Below, one piece after another: positions 20,246-28,933 of a stretch of DNA of 64,000 nucleotides. A program made the translations under genes and the position numbers. The stretch's first letter is position 1; each line of letters starts with the position of its first letter. The stretch is taken from the NCBI RefSeq assembly GCF_026013565.1, contig NZ_JAPDOB010000001.1, positions 124,001 to 188,000 on the forward strand, given 5' to 3'. Source of the stretch: Sphingomonas arvum (lineage in GTDB: Bacteria > Pseudomonadota > Alphaproteobacteria > Sphingomonadales > Sphingomonadaceae). The notes under the pieces are model-generated. The model was given only the letters and a program-made list of their open reading frames with translations. It had not been told where the DNA came from and did not search any database.

Positions 20246-21561
20246 TGGAGCGCCCTTTACTCGCCCTTACCCGCGGTCCGGCCGACGCGCCCGCGCCGGC
20301 CCGCGATGCCGCGGCCGAGAACATGCGCCAGCTGATCCAGTTGCGCTGGCTCGCGGTCGGCGGGCAGCTTGTCGCCATCCTGCTCGCCCACTTCGGCCTC
20401 GGCGTCGACCTGCCGCTCGCCCCCATGCTGGTGGTCGTCGCGGTGTTGGCGGCCGCCAACCTGCTGTTCACCGCCACCCTTCGCCGCGACTGGGTCGCAC
20501 CCATTGAACTGCTGCTGGCGCTGCTGCTCGACATGGCCGCGCTGACCGTCCAGCTCTACTTGAGCGGCGGAGCCACCAACCCGTTTATCTCCCTCTACCT
20601 GTTGCAGGTGGTGCTCGGCGCCATCCTGCTGGCGCGAAGCTCGGCCTGGCTGCTCGCGGCCGCCGCTGCGGCCTGCTTCGTCTTCCTCAGCATTCGCCAC
20701 CTGCCGCTGCGCTACCCGCCGCGGCTGTGGGACTTCGAGGCCAACCTCCAGCTGATCGGACAGGCGATCAGCTTCGCGCTGGTCGCCGTGCTGCTGATGC
20801 TGTTCATCACCCGCATCAGCCGCAACCTGCGCTCACGCGACCACTATGTCGCGCAGCTGCGCCAGCGCGCGGTCGAAGAGGACAGCATCGTGCGCATGGG
20901 CCTGTTCGCCAGCGGCGCGGCGCACGAGCTCGGCACGCCATTGTCCACCCTGTCCGTCCTCATTTCCGACTGGCAGCGCACTCCCGCGCTGGCCGGCGAC
21001 CCCGACCTGCGCGAGGAACTGGCCGATGCGCAGGCGGAGGTGGCTCGCTGCAAGGAGATCGTGTCGAACATCCTCCACTCCGCCGGCACGGCACGGGGCG
21101 AGGCAATGGGCTCCGAGGCGGTGCATCACCTTCTCGACGGCATCGTCGAGGAATGGCGGGTGGTTCACCCGGATATTCCGCTTGGCTACTCGGCCAACGT
21201 CGGCGGCACCGCCCGGATCGCGGCTGAGCCGGCGCTCCGCCAGGCGGTGTGGAACCTGCTCGAAAACGCCGGCGAAGCCTCGCCGGGCGGCGTCGACCTC
21301 ACCGCCGACGTCGAGGACAGTTCACTCGTGATCGCCGTCGGCGACCGTGGCCCCGGCTTTGCGCCCGGCCAGCTCGCCCGCATCGGCCAGCTCTACCAGT
21401 CGAGCAAGGGCGCCGGCCACGGCCTTGGCCTGTTCCTCGTCGCCAATGTCGCCCGGCGGCTCGGTGGAACCCTGGAAGCGGAGAACCGCTCCACCGGTGG
21501 CGCGGCGGTGCGCCTGCTGCTGCCGCTGACCTCGACCGCGGAGAACAAGCATGGAGCCTGA
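20245..21561 (+). CDS. regB: Redox-sensing membrane histidine kinase, RegB/PrrB/ActS type
   Basis: A 438-residue kinase with six N-terminal hydrophobic helices and a cytoplasmic kinase core. The ubiquinone-binding motif of RegB, GGxxNPF, is present as GGATNPF (residues 108-114). The H-box is AAHELGTPL (His227). A Cys at residue 269 (VARCKEIV), 42 residues after the His, matches the redox-active cysteine of RegB by position. HATPase boxes are GDRGPGFA and GHGLGLFLV. It overlaps regA by 11 nt. By family knowledge it senses the quinone pool and would tune oxidase expression. Confidence 0.93.
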   Translation: MERPLLALTRGPADAPAPARDAAAENMRQLIQLRWLAVGGQLVAILLAHFGLGVDLPLAPMLVVVAVLAAANLLFTATLRRDWVAPIELLLALLLDMAALTVQLYLSGGATNPFISLYLLQVVLGAILLARSSAWLLAAAAAACFVFLSIRHLPLRYPPRLWDFEANLQLIGQAISFALVAVLLMLFITRISRNLRSRDHYVAQLRQRAVEEDSIVRMGLFASGAAHELGTPLSTLSVLISDWQRTPALAGDPDLREELADAQAEVARCKEIVSNILHSAGTARGEAMGSEAVHHLLDGIVEEWRVVHPDIPLGYSANVGGTARIAAEPALRQAVWNLLENAGEASPGGVDLTADVEDSSLVIAVGDRGPGFAPGQLARIGQLYQSSKGAGHGLGLFLVANVARRLGGTLEAENRSTGGAAVRLLLPLTSTAENKHGA

Positions 21562-22087
21562 GCCAAGGCGGCTCGTGATCGTGGAGGATGACGAGGCGTT
21601 CGCCCGCACGCTCAGCCGCTCGTTTGAACGGCGCGGCTACACCGTACGCGTGGCCCGCTCCGCGGCTGAGCTCGACGGCCTGCTCGCTGAGGGCGCTCCC
21701 GACTATGCCGTAGTTGATCTCAAGCTGGACGGCGATTCCGGCCTGCCTTGCGTCGCCACCCTGCACGAGCGTGATCCGGCGATGCGGATCGTAGTCCTGA
21801 CCGGCTATGCCAGCATCGCCACAGCCGTTGAGGCGATCAAGCTGGGCGCCTCCCACTACCTGCCCAAGCCGTCCAATACCGATGATATCGAGGCGGCCTT
21901 CGGCAAGGCGGCGGGCGACGCCGAGGTCCCGATCGGCGACCGCCAGAGCTCGATCAAGACCTGGGAATGGGAGCGGATTAATCAGACGCTCGCCGACACC
22001 GGCTTCAACATCTCCGAAACCGCGCGGCGGCTCGGCATGCACCGCCGCACCCTGGCACGGAAGCTCGACAAGCGTCCGCTGCGATGA
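21551..22087 (+). CDS. regA: Response regulator RegA/PrrA/ActR type
   Basis: A 178-residue global redox response regulator. Receiver at about 1-125 with VEDDEAF, phosphoacceptor Asp56 in VVDLKLD, VLTGYAS and LPKPS. It is followed by a short linker and a Fis-type helix-turn-helix at the C terminus (NISETARRLGMHRRTLARKL), the near-invariant DNA-binding helix of RegA proteins. The start lies inside regB, a translationally coupled pair. Its likely targets include the cyo operon just upstream. Confidence 0.95.
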   Translation: MEPEPRRLVIVEDDEAFARTLSRSFERRGYTVRVARSAAELDGLLAEGAPDYAVVDLKLDGDSGLPCVATLHERDPAMRIVVLTGYASIATAVEAIKLGASHYLPKPSNTDDIEAAFGKAAGDAEVPIGDRQSSIKTWEWERINQTLADTGFNISETARRLGMHRRTLARKLDKRPLR

Positions 22088-22171
22088 ACTACGGTCTTTG
22101 AGACAGGCCGTGCGTCCAACCGTCATTCCGGGCGTTGAGCGGGGTGGGAGGCGACCCCACATGGGCCAGGC

Positions 22172-22495
22172 ATGAAGAAGGGTGACGAGCTGATGCCGCC
22201 GCGGCCCGGCCGGAGGAGCTGGACTCGGGCGGAGGATTATATCCCCCAGCGCCGCTCGCGCCGCGCGCCGGGACGACAACTCACCGCACGTCCGTCGCAA
22301 CTCGATTCGGAAGATCATGGCCAGGGCCGGCCACTGCTCGGCATCGTGCCCTTCGCCCTGCTGATGCTCGGCCTCGCCGTTCTCGCCGTTGCCATCGCCA
22401 TTACCGCCTGGCCAGGCCGCAACCCGGTTCAGGCCGCCCGCGCCACCGCAGCGGAGCCCGGCACCGCCGCACCGGGCTGGCTCGACCGCCGCTAG
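22172..22495 (+). CDS. Small single-pass membrane protein of unknown function
   Basis: A 107-residue protein with a very basic N-terminal half (PRPGRRSWTRAEDY, QRRSRRAPGR), one hydrophobic helix (GIVPFALLMLGLAVLAVAIAI, about residues 57-77) and an Ala/Pro-rich tail. The topology is probably N-in. An ATG at 22193 with an AAGAAGGG upstream is an equally good start. No family is recognised. It stands alone between regA and the phospholipase D-type gene. Confidence 0.6.
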   Translation: MKKGDELMPPRPGRRSWTRAEDYIPQRRSRRAPGRQLTARPSQLDSEDHGQGRPLLGIVPFALLMLGLAVLAVAIAITAWPGRNPVQAARATAAEPGTAAPGWLDRR

Positions 22496-22561
22496 GTTTC
22501 ACCCACGGAACGAACCGGACTTCCCGGCCTTTTTCCACGAAGGACGACAGGGGACTGGTGA

Positions 22562-24040
22562 ATGGCGTTGTTTGAGCCTGGACGGAATTGCTGGGGAATG
22601 GCGCACGCGGACAATGCCGCGGTGATTATCGACGCGTGCGATTACTACCGCGTGATCCGCCAGGCCATGCTTCAGGCCAAGCACCGCATACTCATTATCG
22701 GCTGGGACTTCGACCCGCGCATCAAGCTCGACCGGACCGAGCACGCCAACGCCGACGAAAGCCTCGGCGACTTCCTGCTGCACCTCGCCGACACCAAGCC
22801 CGACGTGCCCATCCTGATCCTCAAGTGGGACGTGGGCGCGATGAAGATGCTGTTTCGCGGCCGGGCGCTGGGCTGGCTGGCGCGGTTGGCGGCGCAGAAG
22901 GCGATCCGGTTCCGGCTCGACCACGCCCATCCGACCGGCTGCAGCCACCACCAGAAGATCGTGGTGATCGACGATTGCTTCGCGATATGCGGCGGGATCG
23001 ATATGACCGGCGACCGTTGGGACCGCCCGGCGCACGCCGACGACGACCCCAACCGGACCCGCCCGAATGGCAGCCGCTACGGTCCCTGGCATGACGCGAC
23101 GATGGCGGTCGACGGCGACGCTGCCGTCGCGATCAGCGCCATTGCCCGCGACCGCTGGCGCCGTGCCACCGGCAAGCAGCTTGCGGCGATCGAGGACGCC
23201 GACTGCATCTGGCCGGAAGGGCTCAAGCCCACCTTCCAGCATGTCGACGTGGCGGTCGCCCGCAATGCCGCCGCCTACGCCGACTGGCCGGCCGTCAAGG
23301 AGGTGGAGGCGCTGTTCGTCGACATGATCGAGCGTTCCGAGCGCTTCATCTACGCCGAAAACCAGTATTTCACCTCGCCCGTCATCGCCGCCGCGATCAT
23401 CCGCCGGCTGGAGGCGCCGAACCCACCCGAGATCGCGCTGGTCGGTCCCTTGAAGGCTGACGGCTGGCTGGAGCAGATGGCGATGGATGCGACGCGCGTG
23501 CGGCTCGCCCAGCTGATCGGCCGACGCGATCCCGGCAACCGCTTTCGTATCTTCACGCCCAAGACGCGCGGCGGACAGGACATCTACGTCCATGCCAAGC
23601 TGATGATCGTCGATGACCGCATCCTGCGCGTCGGGTCGTCCAACATGAACAACCGCAGCCTCGGCCTCGACAGCGAGTGCGACCTGGCGGTGCAGGCCGA
23701 CCGCCCCGAGCAGGTCGCCGCCATCGCCGCTCTGCGCACGCGCCTGCTCGCCGAGCATCTCGGGGCCACGCAGGCGGAGGTCGCGGCCGAGTTCGAGCGC
23801 ACCGGCTCCCTGCTCGCCACCATTGAGGCGCTGCGGCGGCCAGGCCGCACCCTGGCGCTGCTGCCGGTCGCCCGGCCCTCCGACGCCGCCGCCTTCATCG
23901 CCGATCGCGAACTGCTTGACCCCAAGAGCCCGCAGGCCATGTTCGAGGGCATGACCCGCCGCAGCCTGTTCGAGCCGATCCGCCGCCGCTGGCGCGACCG
24001 GCGCGGTCGCCGCGCCCTGCGCGGGGCCGTGCCCGCCTGA
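22562..24040 (+). CDS. Phospholipase D-family protein
   Basis: A 492-residue protein with the two HKD motifs that form a phosphatidyltransferase/phosphodiesterase active site: SHHQKIVVIDD with GGIDMTGDRWD following (around residues 130-155), and YVHAKLMIVDD with GSSNMNNRSLGLDSE (around residues 342-370). There is no signal peptide or membrane helix, so it probably acts on membrane lipids from the cytosol. AGGGGA sits 8 nt before the ATG. It overlaps the downstream esterase gene by one base. The substrate cannot be read from the sequence. Confidence 0.9.
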   Translation: MALFEPGRNCWGMAHADNAAVIIDACDYYRVIRQAMLQAKHRILIIGWDFDPRIKLDRTEHANADESLGDFLLHLADTKPDVPILILKWDVGAMKMLFRGRALGWLARLAAQKAIRFRLDHAHPTGCSHHQKIVVIDDCFAICGGIDMTGDRWDRPAHADDDPNRTRPNGSRYGPWHDATMAVDGDAAVAISAIARDRWRRATGKQLAAIEDADCIWPEGLKPTFQHVDVAVARNAAAYADWPAVKEVEALFVDMIERSERFIYAENQYFTSPVIAAAIIRRLEAPNPPEIALVGPLKADGWLEQMAMDATRVRLAQLIGRRDPGNRFRIFTPKTRGGQDIYVHAKLMIVDDRILRVGSSNMNNRSLGLDSECDLAVQADRPEQVAAIAALRTRLLAEHLGATQAEVAAEFERTGSLLATIEALRRPGRTLALLPVARPSDAAAFIADRELLDPKSPQAMFEGMTRRSLFEPIRRRWRDRRGRRALRGAVPA

Positions 24041-24963
24041 TGGGCAAGCGTCCGGGCAAGTCCAAGCCCAAGAGCCTGCCGACCCGCCTGGCGGAGGTGC
24101 TGGAGACCCGCGGCTGGAGCCCGGTGACCATGCTCAACCGGGCCGACCGACTGCTCGGCGCCCGGGGCGGTGCGCGGCTTGTCGGCGGCGGCGTGCGCTA
24201 CGGCTCGCACGACCGCCACCTGCTCGACATTTGGGCGCCGCCGTCCAAGCTGGCCGAGCCCGAAGGCGGTTGGCCGGTTGTCGTGTTCTTCTACGGTGGC
24301 GGCTGGCACTCCGGCCACCGCGCCGACTACGGCTTCGCCGCCGCCGCCTTTGCCGAGGCTGGGTTCCTGTCGATCGTTCCCGACTACCGGCTTGCGCCCG
24401 CCGTCCGCTATCCCGGCTTCCTGTGGGACGCCGCGCTAGCGCTGCGCTGGGTGGTAAAGAACATCGCGGGACATGGCGGCAACCCGGACCGGATCGCGCT
24501 GTCCGGCCACAGTGCCGGCGCCTACATCGGCGCCATGCTGGCGCTCGATACCCGGTGGCTCGACGGCGTCCACCTGCCGGCCGACACGATCAAGGGCGCT
24601 GCGCTGATCAGCGGCCCCTACGACTTCGCCCCGTTCCGCGAGTATCGCGGCCGTGCCGCCTTCGCCCATTGGCCCGACCCGGTCGAGACTCAGCCGATTA
24701 CCCACGTCCGCGCCGACGCCCCGCCCATTCTGCTGCTGCACGGGCAGTCCGACCGGCTGGTCTATGCCAAGAACAGCCGCGTGCTCGCCGCCAGGCTGGA
24801 GGCGCTAGGCGCCCCAGTCGTGCTCAACATCTACCCGCAGGCCAACCACGTCGATCCGCTCATTGCCCTGTCACGCCCCTTCCGCTCGCGGCTGCCGGTG
24901 CTGGAGGATGCGGTGACTTTCTTGCGCTCGGCCACCGCGCTTCCCACCTCCGCCTCAGAATAA
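24040..24963 (+). CDS. Alpha/beta hydrolase, esterase/lipase (HSL-like)
   Basis: A 307-residue serine hydrolase. The oxyanion motif FFYGGGWHSG replaces the usual HGGG, and the nucleophile elbow is SGHSAGAYIG. An Asp in LHGQSDRLV and a His in QANHVDPL complete the triad. This is the carboxylesterase/HSL-type arrangement. A basic N-terminal segment (GKRPGKSKPKS) is unusual. It is translationally coupled to the phospholipase D-type gene, which suggests a shared lipid substrate. Confidence 0.87.
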   Translation: MGKRPGKSKPKSLPTRLAEVLETRGWSPVTMLNRADRLLGARGGARLVGGGVRYGSHDRHLLDIWAPPSKLAEPEGGWPVVVFFYGGGWHSGHRADYGFAAAAFAEAGFLSIVPDYRLAPAVRYPGFLWDAALALRWVVKNIAGHGGNPDRIALSGHSAGAYIGAMLALDTRWLDGVHLPADTIKGAALISGPYDFAPFREYRGRAAFAHWPDPVETQPITHVRADAPPILLLHGQSDRLVYAKNSRVLAARLEALGAPVVLNIYPQANHVDPLIALSRPFRSRLPVLEDAVTFLRSATALPTSASE

Positions 24964-24981
24964 AGCGGAAGGGACACCCAA

Positions 24982-25515
24982 TTGGAGCAGTGGCACGGGA
25001 CGACGATCCTGGGCGTGAAGAAGGACGGCCGCACGGTGATCGCCGGCGACGGCCAGGTCAGCATGGGCAACACGGTGATGAAACCGAACGCCCGCAAGGT
25101 CCGCCGCATCGGCAAGGACGGCAAGGTCATCGGCGGGTTCGCCGGGGCCACTGCCGATGCGTTCACCCTGTTCGAGCGGCTGGAGAAGAAGCTCGAGACG
25201 CACCACGGCCAGCTGATGCGCGCGGCGGTGGAGCTCGCCAAAGACTGGCGCACCGACAAGTACCTCCGCAATCTGGAAGCGCTGATGATCGTCGCCGACG
25301 CTGAGGTCATGCTGATCCTCACCGGCAACGGGGACGTGCTGGAGCCCGAGGCGGGCATCGCCGCCATCGGCTCGGGCGGCAACTACGCGCTCGCCGCGGC
25401 CAAGGCGCTCGCCGACTACGAGCCCGATCCCGAGAAGCTCGCCCGCCGGGCCATGGCTATCGCCGCCGAGGTCTGCGTGTTCACCAATGACCGGCTGACG
25501 GTCGAGACCATCTAG
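24982..25515 (+). CDS. hslV: ATP-dependent protease subunit HslV
   Basis: Proteasome-like peptidase of the HslUV complex, 177 residues. It starts at a TTG preceded by GGAAGGG. The first six residues MEQWHG would be a propeptide, removed to expose the catalytic N-terminal Thr (Thr7-Thr8-Ile). E. coli HslV has only the initiator Met there, and a longer propeptide is common in alphaproteobacteria. [14 protein letters not shown] and [11 protein letters not shown] are conserved. hslU follows after 7 nt. Confidence 0.97.
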   Translation: MEQWHGTTILGVKKDGRTVIAGDGQVSMGNTVMKPNARKVRRIGKDGKVIGGFAGATADAFTLFERLEKKLETHHGQLMRAAVELAKDWRTDKYLRNLEALMIVADAEVMLILTGNGDVLEPEAGIAAIGSGGNYALAAAKALADYEPDPEKLARRAMAIAAEVCVFTNDRLTVETI

Positions 25516-25522
25516 GACTTTC

Positions 25523-26821
25523 ATGAACGACAATCTGACCCCCAAGGCCATCGTCGCGGCCCTGGACGAGCACATCATCGGCCAGGCCGACGCCAAGCGC
25601 GCGGTCGCTGTCGCCCTGCGCAACCGCTGGCGCCGGCAGCAGCTCAGCCCCGAGCTGCGCGACGAGGTCACGCCCAAGAACATCCTGATGATCGGGCCGA
25701 CCGGCTGCGGCAAGACGGAGATCAGCCGCCGGCTGGCCAAGCTCGCCGACGCGCCGTTCGTGAAGGTCGAGGCGACCAAGTTCACCGAGGTCGGCTACGT
25801 CGGCCGCGACGTCGAGCAGATCGCCCGCGACCTGGTCGAGGAAGCCGTGCGCCTGGAAAAGGAGCGCCGCCGCGAGCGAGTCCGCACCGCCGCGGAGGAG
25901 GCGGCGATGGACCGGCTGCTCGACGCCCTGACCGGCAAGGGCTCGTCGGAAGCCACCCGCGCCAGCTTTCGCCAGCGTTTCGCCGACGGCTCGCTGGATA
26001 GCGCCGAGGTCGAGATCGAAGTCGCCGAAGCGCCGAACATGCCGTTCGAGCTGCCCGGCGCCGGCGGCATGGGCATGATCAATCTCAGCGAAATGATGAG
26101 CAAGGCGATGGGCGGTGCGCCCAAGAAGCGCCGCAAGCTCAAGGTCCCGGCCGCGTTCGAGAAGTTGGTCGAAGAAGAGGCCGACAAGCGCCTCGACCAG
26201 GATGACGTGAACCGGGTGGCGTTGGCGGACGCGGAGGCGAACGGCATCGTCTTCCTAGACGAGATCGACAAGATCGCCGCCAGCGACGTGCGCGGCGGCT
26301 CCGTCAGTCGCGAGGGCGTCCAGCGCGACCTCCTGCCGCTGATCGAAGGCACCACGGTCGCCACTAAGTACGGCCCGCTCAAGACCGACCACATCCTGTT
26401 CATCGCGTCCGGCGCGTTTCACGTCGCCAAGCCGGCCGACCTGCTGCCCGAGTTGCAGGGCCGCCTGCCGATCCGCGTCGAGTTGAAGGCGCTGACCGAG
26501 GAGGATTTCGTCCGCATCCTGACGGACACCCGCGCCAGCCTGACCGAGCAATATCGCGCCCTACTCAAGACCGAGGAGGTGCAGGTCGACTTCGCCGATG
26601 ACGGCATCCGTGCCCTCGCCCGGGTGGCCGCGGAAGTGAACGAGGCCGTCGAGAACATCGGCGCCCGCCGCCTGCAGACGGTAATGGAAAAGCTGCTGGA
26701 GACGGTCAGCTTCGAGGCCGAGGATCGCCGCGGCGAGTCCCTCAGCGTCGACGCCGCCTTTGTCGACCAACAGCTCAGCAGCATCGCCCGCGACACCGAC
26801 CTGTCGCGCTACGTGCTCTAG
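25523..26821 (+). CDS. hslU: ATP-dependent protease ATPase subunit HslU
   Basis: AAA+ unfoldase of HslUV, 432 residues. N-terminal [17 protein letters not shown], Walker [11 protein letters not shown], pore motif GYVGRD, an I-domain of variable length (about 110-230), Walker [11 protein letters not shown] and a C-terminal tail DTDLSRYVL that docks in HslV are all present. It overlaps by four bases (CTAG) the stop codon of the convergent DUF2459 gene, so no separate terminator fits between them. Confidence 0.98.
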   Translation: MNDNLTPKAIVAALDEHIIGQADAKRAVAVALRNRWRRQQLSPELRDEVTPKNILMIGPTGCGKTEISRRLAKLADAPFVKVEATKFTEVGYVGRDVEQIARDLVEEAVRLEKERRRERVRTAAEEAAMDRLLDALTGKGSSEATRASFRQRFADGSLDSAEVEIEVAEAPNMPFELPGAGGMGMINLSEMMSKAMGGAPKKRRKLKVPAAFEKLVEEEADKRLDQDDVNRVALADAEANGIVFLDEIDKIAASDVRGGSVSREGVQRDLLPLIEGTTVATKYGPLKTDHILFIASGAFHVAKPADLLPELQGRLPIRVELKALTEEDFVRILTDTRASLTEQYRALLKTEEVQVDFADDGIRALARVAAEVNEAVENIGARRLQTVMEKLLETVSFEAEDRRGESLSVDAAFVDQQLSSIARDTDLSRYVL

Positions 26822-27510
26822 CGCTCCACCTTCCGATACCGCCAGGTCAGCCCCTGCGCGAACGGCGACCAGGCGCTCACCTCCACCCCGGCCAGCCGCA
26901 GCTTGTCGGCCACCCAGTTGTTGCAGGTGTTGAGCGCGCTCGCCCGGCCTCGACTCAAGTAGAAGGCATCATCCGGACCATAGCCTGGATGATCAATCCG
27001 CAGTGGCCGGCCCTCCGGCGACAGCGCCAGCTGCGCCCGCACTGCCGCCCACAGCCGCCGGTACTCCTCCGGCCGCAGGCGGATGGCGAACAGGTCGGCA
27101 CCCGGCTCCGCCGTTCGGTCGACGTGTATGATGCGCTCGCCTCCGGCCACTGCGCCCCAGGCCGCGCGTGGCGTCAGGTCGGCCCAACTCGCCGTCTCCA
27201 GGAACACCCGCCGCTCGCCCGCGCCAAAGCCGAACCACTTGGGGTTCGCCGGAGCATCGGCGAAGTCCCGGCGCGGGAAGTAGGATCGCCAGTCCAGCCC
27301 CTGCGCCACCGCCGGCATGACGATGTCGACATGCACCCCGTTGCTGCGCAGGTAGACGGTGGTACCCCGCGCCGGCTCCGTCCAAGCGCCATTCAGCGGG
27401 ACCAGCGACCCGACCAGCGCAGCCAGCAGGTACAACGCCGGCACGGCTAGCATCGCCAGCAACAGCCGGCGCGGCCAGGTGACACGAGAACGACGGCGGC
27501 GACGAGCCAT
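26818..27510 (-). CDS. DUF2459 (TIGR02117) family protein
   Basis: A 230-residue protein with a basic N terminus, one membrane helix ([20 protein letters not shown]) and an outer domain. The features [14 protein letters not shown] and [13 protein letters not shown] are the signature of the DUF2459/TIGR02117 family, whose members often occur singly and have no known function. The conserved Cys in NTCNNW and His in GVHVD suggest a catalytic site (inference). It faces hslU tail-to-tail. Confidence 0.85.
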   Translation of the reverse strand: MARRRRRSRVTWPRRLLLAMLAVPALYLLAALVGSLVPLNGAWTEPARGTTVYLRSNGVHVDIVMPAVAQGLDWRSYFPRRDFADAPANPKWFGFGAGERRVFLETASWADLTPRAAWGAVAGGERIIHVDRTAEPGADLFAIRLRPEEYRRLWAAVRAQLALSPEGRPLRIDHPGYGPDDAFYLSRGRASALNTCNNWVADKLRLAGVEVSAWSPFAQGLTWRYRKVER

Positions 27511-27556
27511 GGGGCAAGGCTAGCAGAGGTGGCGCGCCCGGCAACGGCGGCGAGCG

Positions 27557-28333
27557 TCAGTCCTCGCCCAGGATCACCCGCACGACCTTGTCCGGCTCGT
27601 CCCAGATCGGGAAGTGACCGCTATGCTCGAACCACACCATTCGCGCCGATGGGAACGCCGCCTGCGCCCGCGCCGCCTGGCCGGGCAGGCACAGGCGGTC
27701 GTGCCGGCCCCAGCCGATCACCACCTCGCCGGACTGTGCGGCCGCCGGCCCGGTCTGCATCGGCCCGGTCGACAGGTCCCGCACCAGCGCGTCGAACGTC
27801 GCGGTGCTCGCGTAGCTGGTCAGTTCCTCCGCCACCGTCCCGCCGTCGAGCGCCCACGGCCGCGCCGACAATTGCGCCAGCAGGGCGGTGCGACTGACCG
27901 CATTGCCGGCCAGTGCGGGAATCTGCGCCTTCAGCAGCCGCAAGAGCTGCACGGAGGCCGAGATTGTGGTGGCGAAGAAGGTCCGCTCCCAGCCTTCCCA
28001 GAACCCGCCCGGATCCAGCGCAACACAGCGGCCGCCATGCCCCTGCCGGGCCAGTTCAAGCACCAGCCGGCCGCCCAGCGACTCGCCGGCGACATCGACC
28101 TCGCCAAGGCCCTGCTCGTCGACGAACCGCCGCACGCTCCGCGCCAGCCCGGCGAAGGTGCCGCTGTCCTCCTCGGCCGGCGAGCGCCCGTGGCCCGGAA
28201 GATCGAACAGGATAAGCGTCCGCCTCTCCCGCAGCCGCTTCAGCACCGGCGTCCAGCTGCTGATCCTGCCGCCCAGCCCGTGGATCAGCAGCAGCGGCGG
28301 CCCGTCGCCGGTTCGTTCGTGATGGATGGCCAT
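27557..28333 (-). CDS. Alpha/beta hydrolase fold protein
   Basis: A 258-residue protein starting MAIHHERTGDGPPLLLIHGLGG, with GAGGCGGGC before the ATG; an ATG at 28369 gives 12 more residues. The oxyanion LIHGLGG, nucleophile elbow VAGESLGG (Ser), an Asp in WGRHDRLCLP and a final His in FEHSGHFP fit the hydrolase triad. The substrate is unknown. It is transcribed away from tRNA-Pro. Confidence 0.87.
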   Translation of the reverse strand: MAIHHERTGDGPPLLLIHGLGGRISSWTPVLKRLRERRTLILFDLPGHGRSPAEEDSGTFAGLARSVRRFVDEQGLGEVDVAGESLGGRLVLELARQGHGGRCVALDPGGFWEGWERTFFATTISASVQLLRLLKAQIPALAGNAVSRTALLAQLSARPWALDGGTVAEELTSYASTATFDALVRDLSTGPMQTGPAAAQSGEVVIGWGRHDRLCLPGQAARAQAAFPSARMVWFEHSGHFPIWDEPDKVVRVILGED

Positions 28334-28412
28334 GCCCGCCTCAACGATCAGGCGCGGATTACGGCCCATAGCTTGCCTAAGCTCGCCGGCCCGCCTAGAT
28401 GCCCCGCCGGGT

Positions 28413-28489
28413 CGGAGCGTAGCGCAGCCTGGTAGCGCATCACACTGGGGGTGTGGGGGTCGCAGGTTCGAATCCTGTCGCTCCGACCA
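28413..28489 (+). tRNA. tRNA-Pro (anticodon GGG)
   Basis: A 77-nt cloverleaf. The acceptor stem CGGAGCG pairs with CGCTCCG, followed by discriminator A and an encoded CCA. The D-arm AGCGCAGCCTGGTAGCGC and T-arm GCAGG-TTCGAAT-CCTGT are standard. The anticodon stem TCACA/TGTGG (with one T-G pair) presents loop CTGGGGG, giving anticodon GGG. No integrase gene or duplicated 3' end is seen nearby. Confidence 0.97.
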
Positions 28490-28572
28490 TCATCTCGGCT
28501 TCGAGCAAGCGTCCGGGGGACGCTTGTCGCCGTGATGATCCTACGTCGACCCAAGGACATCAGCTCATTTCT

Positions 28573-28932
28573 ATGTCGAGCCTTCTCCTCACCACCGCCG
28601 CCGCGACGGGCGCCGACGCGGGCGCCAACAGCCCGGCCGCCTTCGCGATCGGCCTGCTGCCGTGGCTGCTCGTTTTCGTCATCTTCTACGTGCTGATGAT
28701 CCGTCCTCAGCAAAAGAAGGTGAAGGAACACCAGGCCGCGGTTTCCGCCATCAAGAAGGGCGACGAGGTGATCACCGGCGGCGGCATTCGTGGTCGCGTC
28801 ACCCGCGTCATCGACGAGCGCGAGGCCGAGGTGGAGATCGCGCAAGGGGTCAAGGTGCGGGTGGTCAAGGCGACCATCACCCAGGTGCTGACGGAGGCTG
28901 CCAAGCCCGCCAACGACCAGGGCCGCGCCTGA
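28573..28932 (+). CDS. yajC: Preprotein translocase accessory subunit YajC
   Basis: A 119-residue single-pass membrane protein: helix IGLLPWLLVFVIFYVLMI followed at once by the invariant RPQQKKVKEHQ, then a soluble domain with KGDEVITGGGIRG. It belongs to the SecDF-YajC complex that assists Sec-dependent export. The start is the ATG at 28573; the frame is open upstream into the tRNA. secD follows after one base. Confidence 0.96.
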   Translation: MSSLLLTTAAATGADAGANSPAAFAIGLLPWLLVFVIFYVLMIRPQQKKVKEHQAAVSAIKKGDEVITGGGIRGRVTRVIDEREAEVEIAQGVKVRVVKATITQVLTEAAKPANDQGRA

Positions 28933-28933
28933 C

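Noticed and set aside
22496-22561. Rho-independent terminator after the small membrane protein
   Set aside because: CCGG-acttc-CCGG followed by CCTTTTT gives only a 4-bp stem, too weak to call.
28413-28489. tRNA-Pro as an integration site for a mobile element
   Set aside because: No integrase, no repeated tRNA 3' end and the downstream genes are yajC-secDF core genes.
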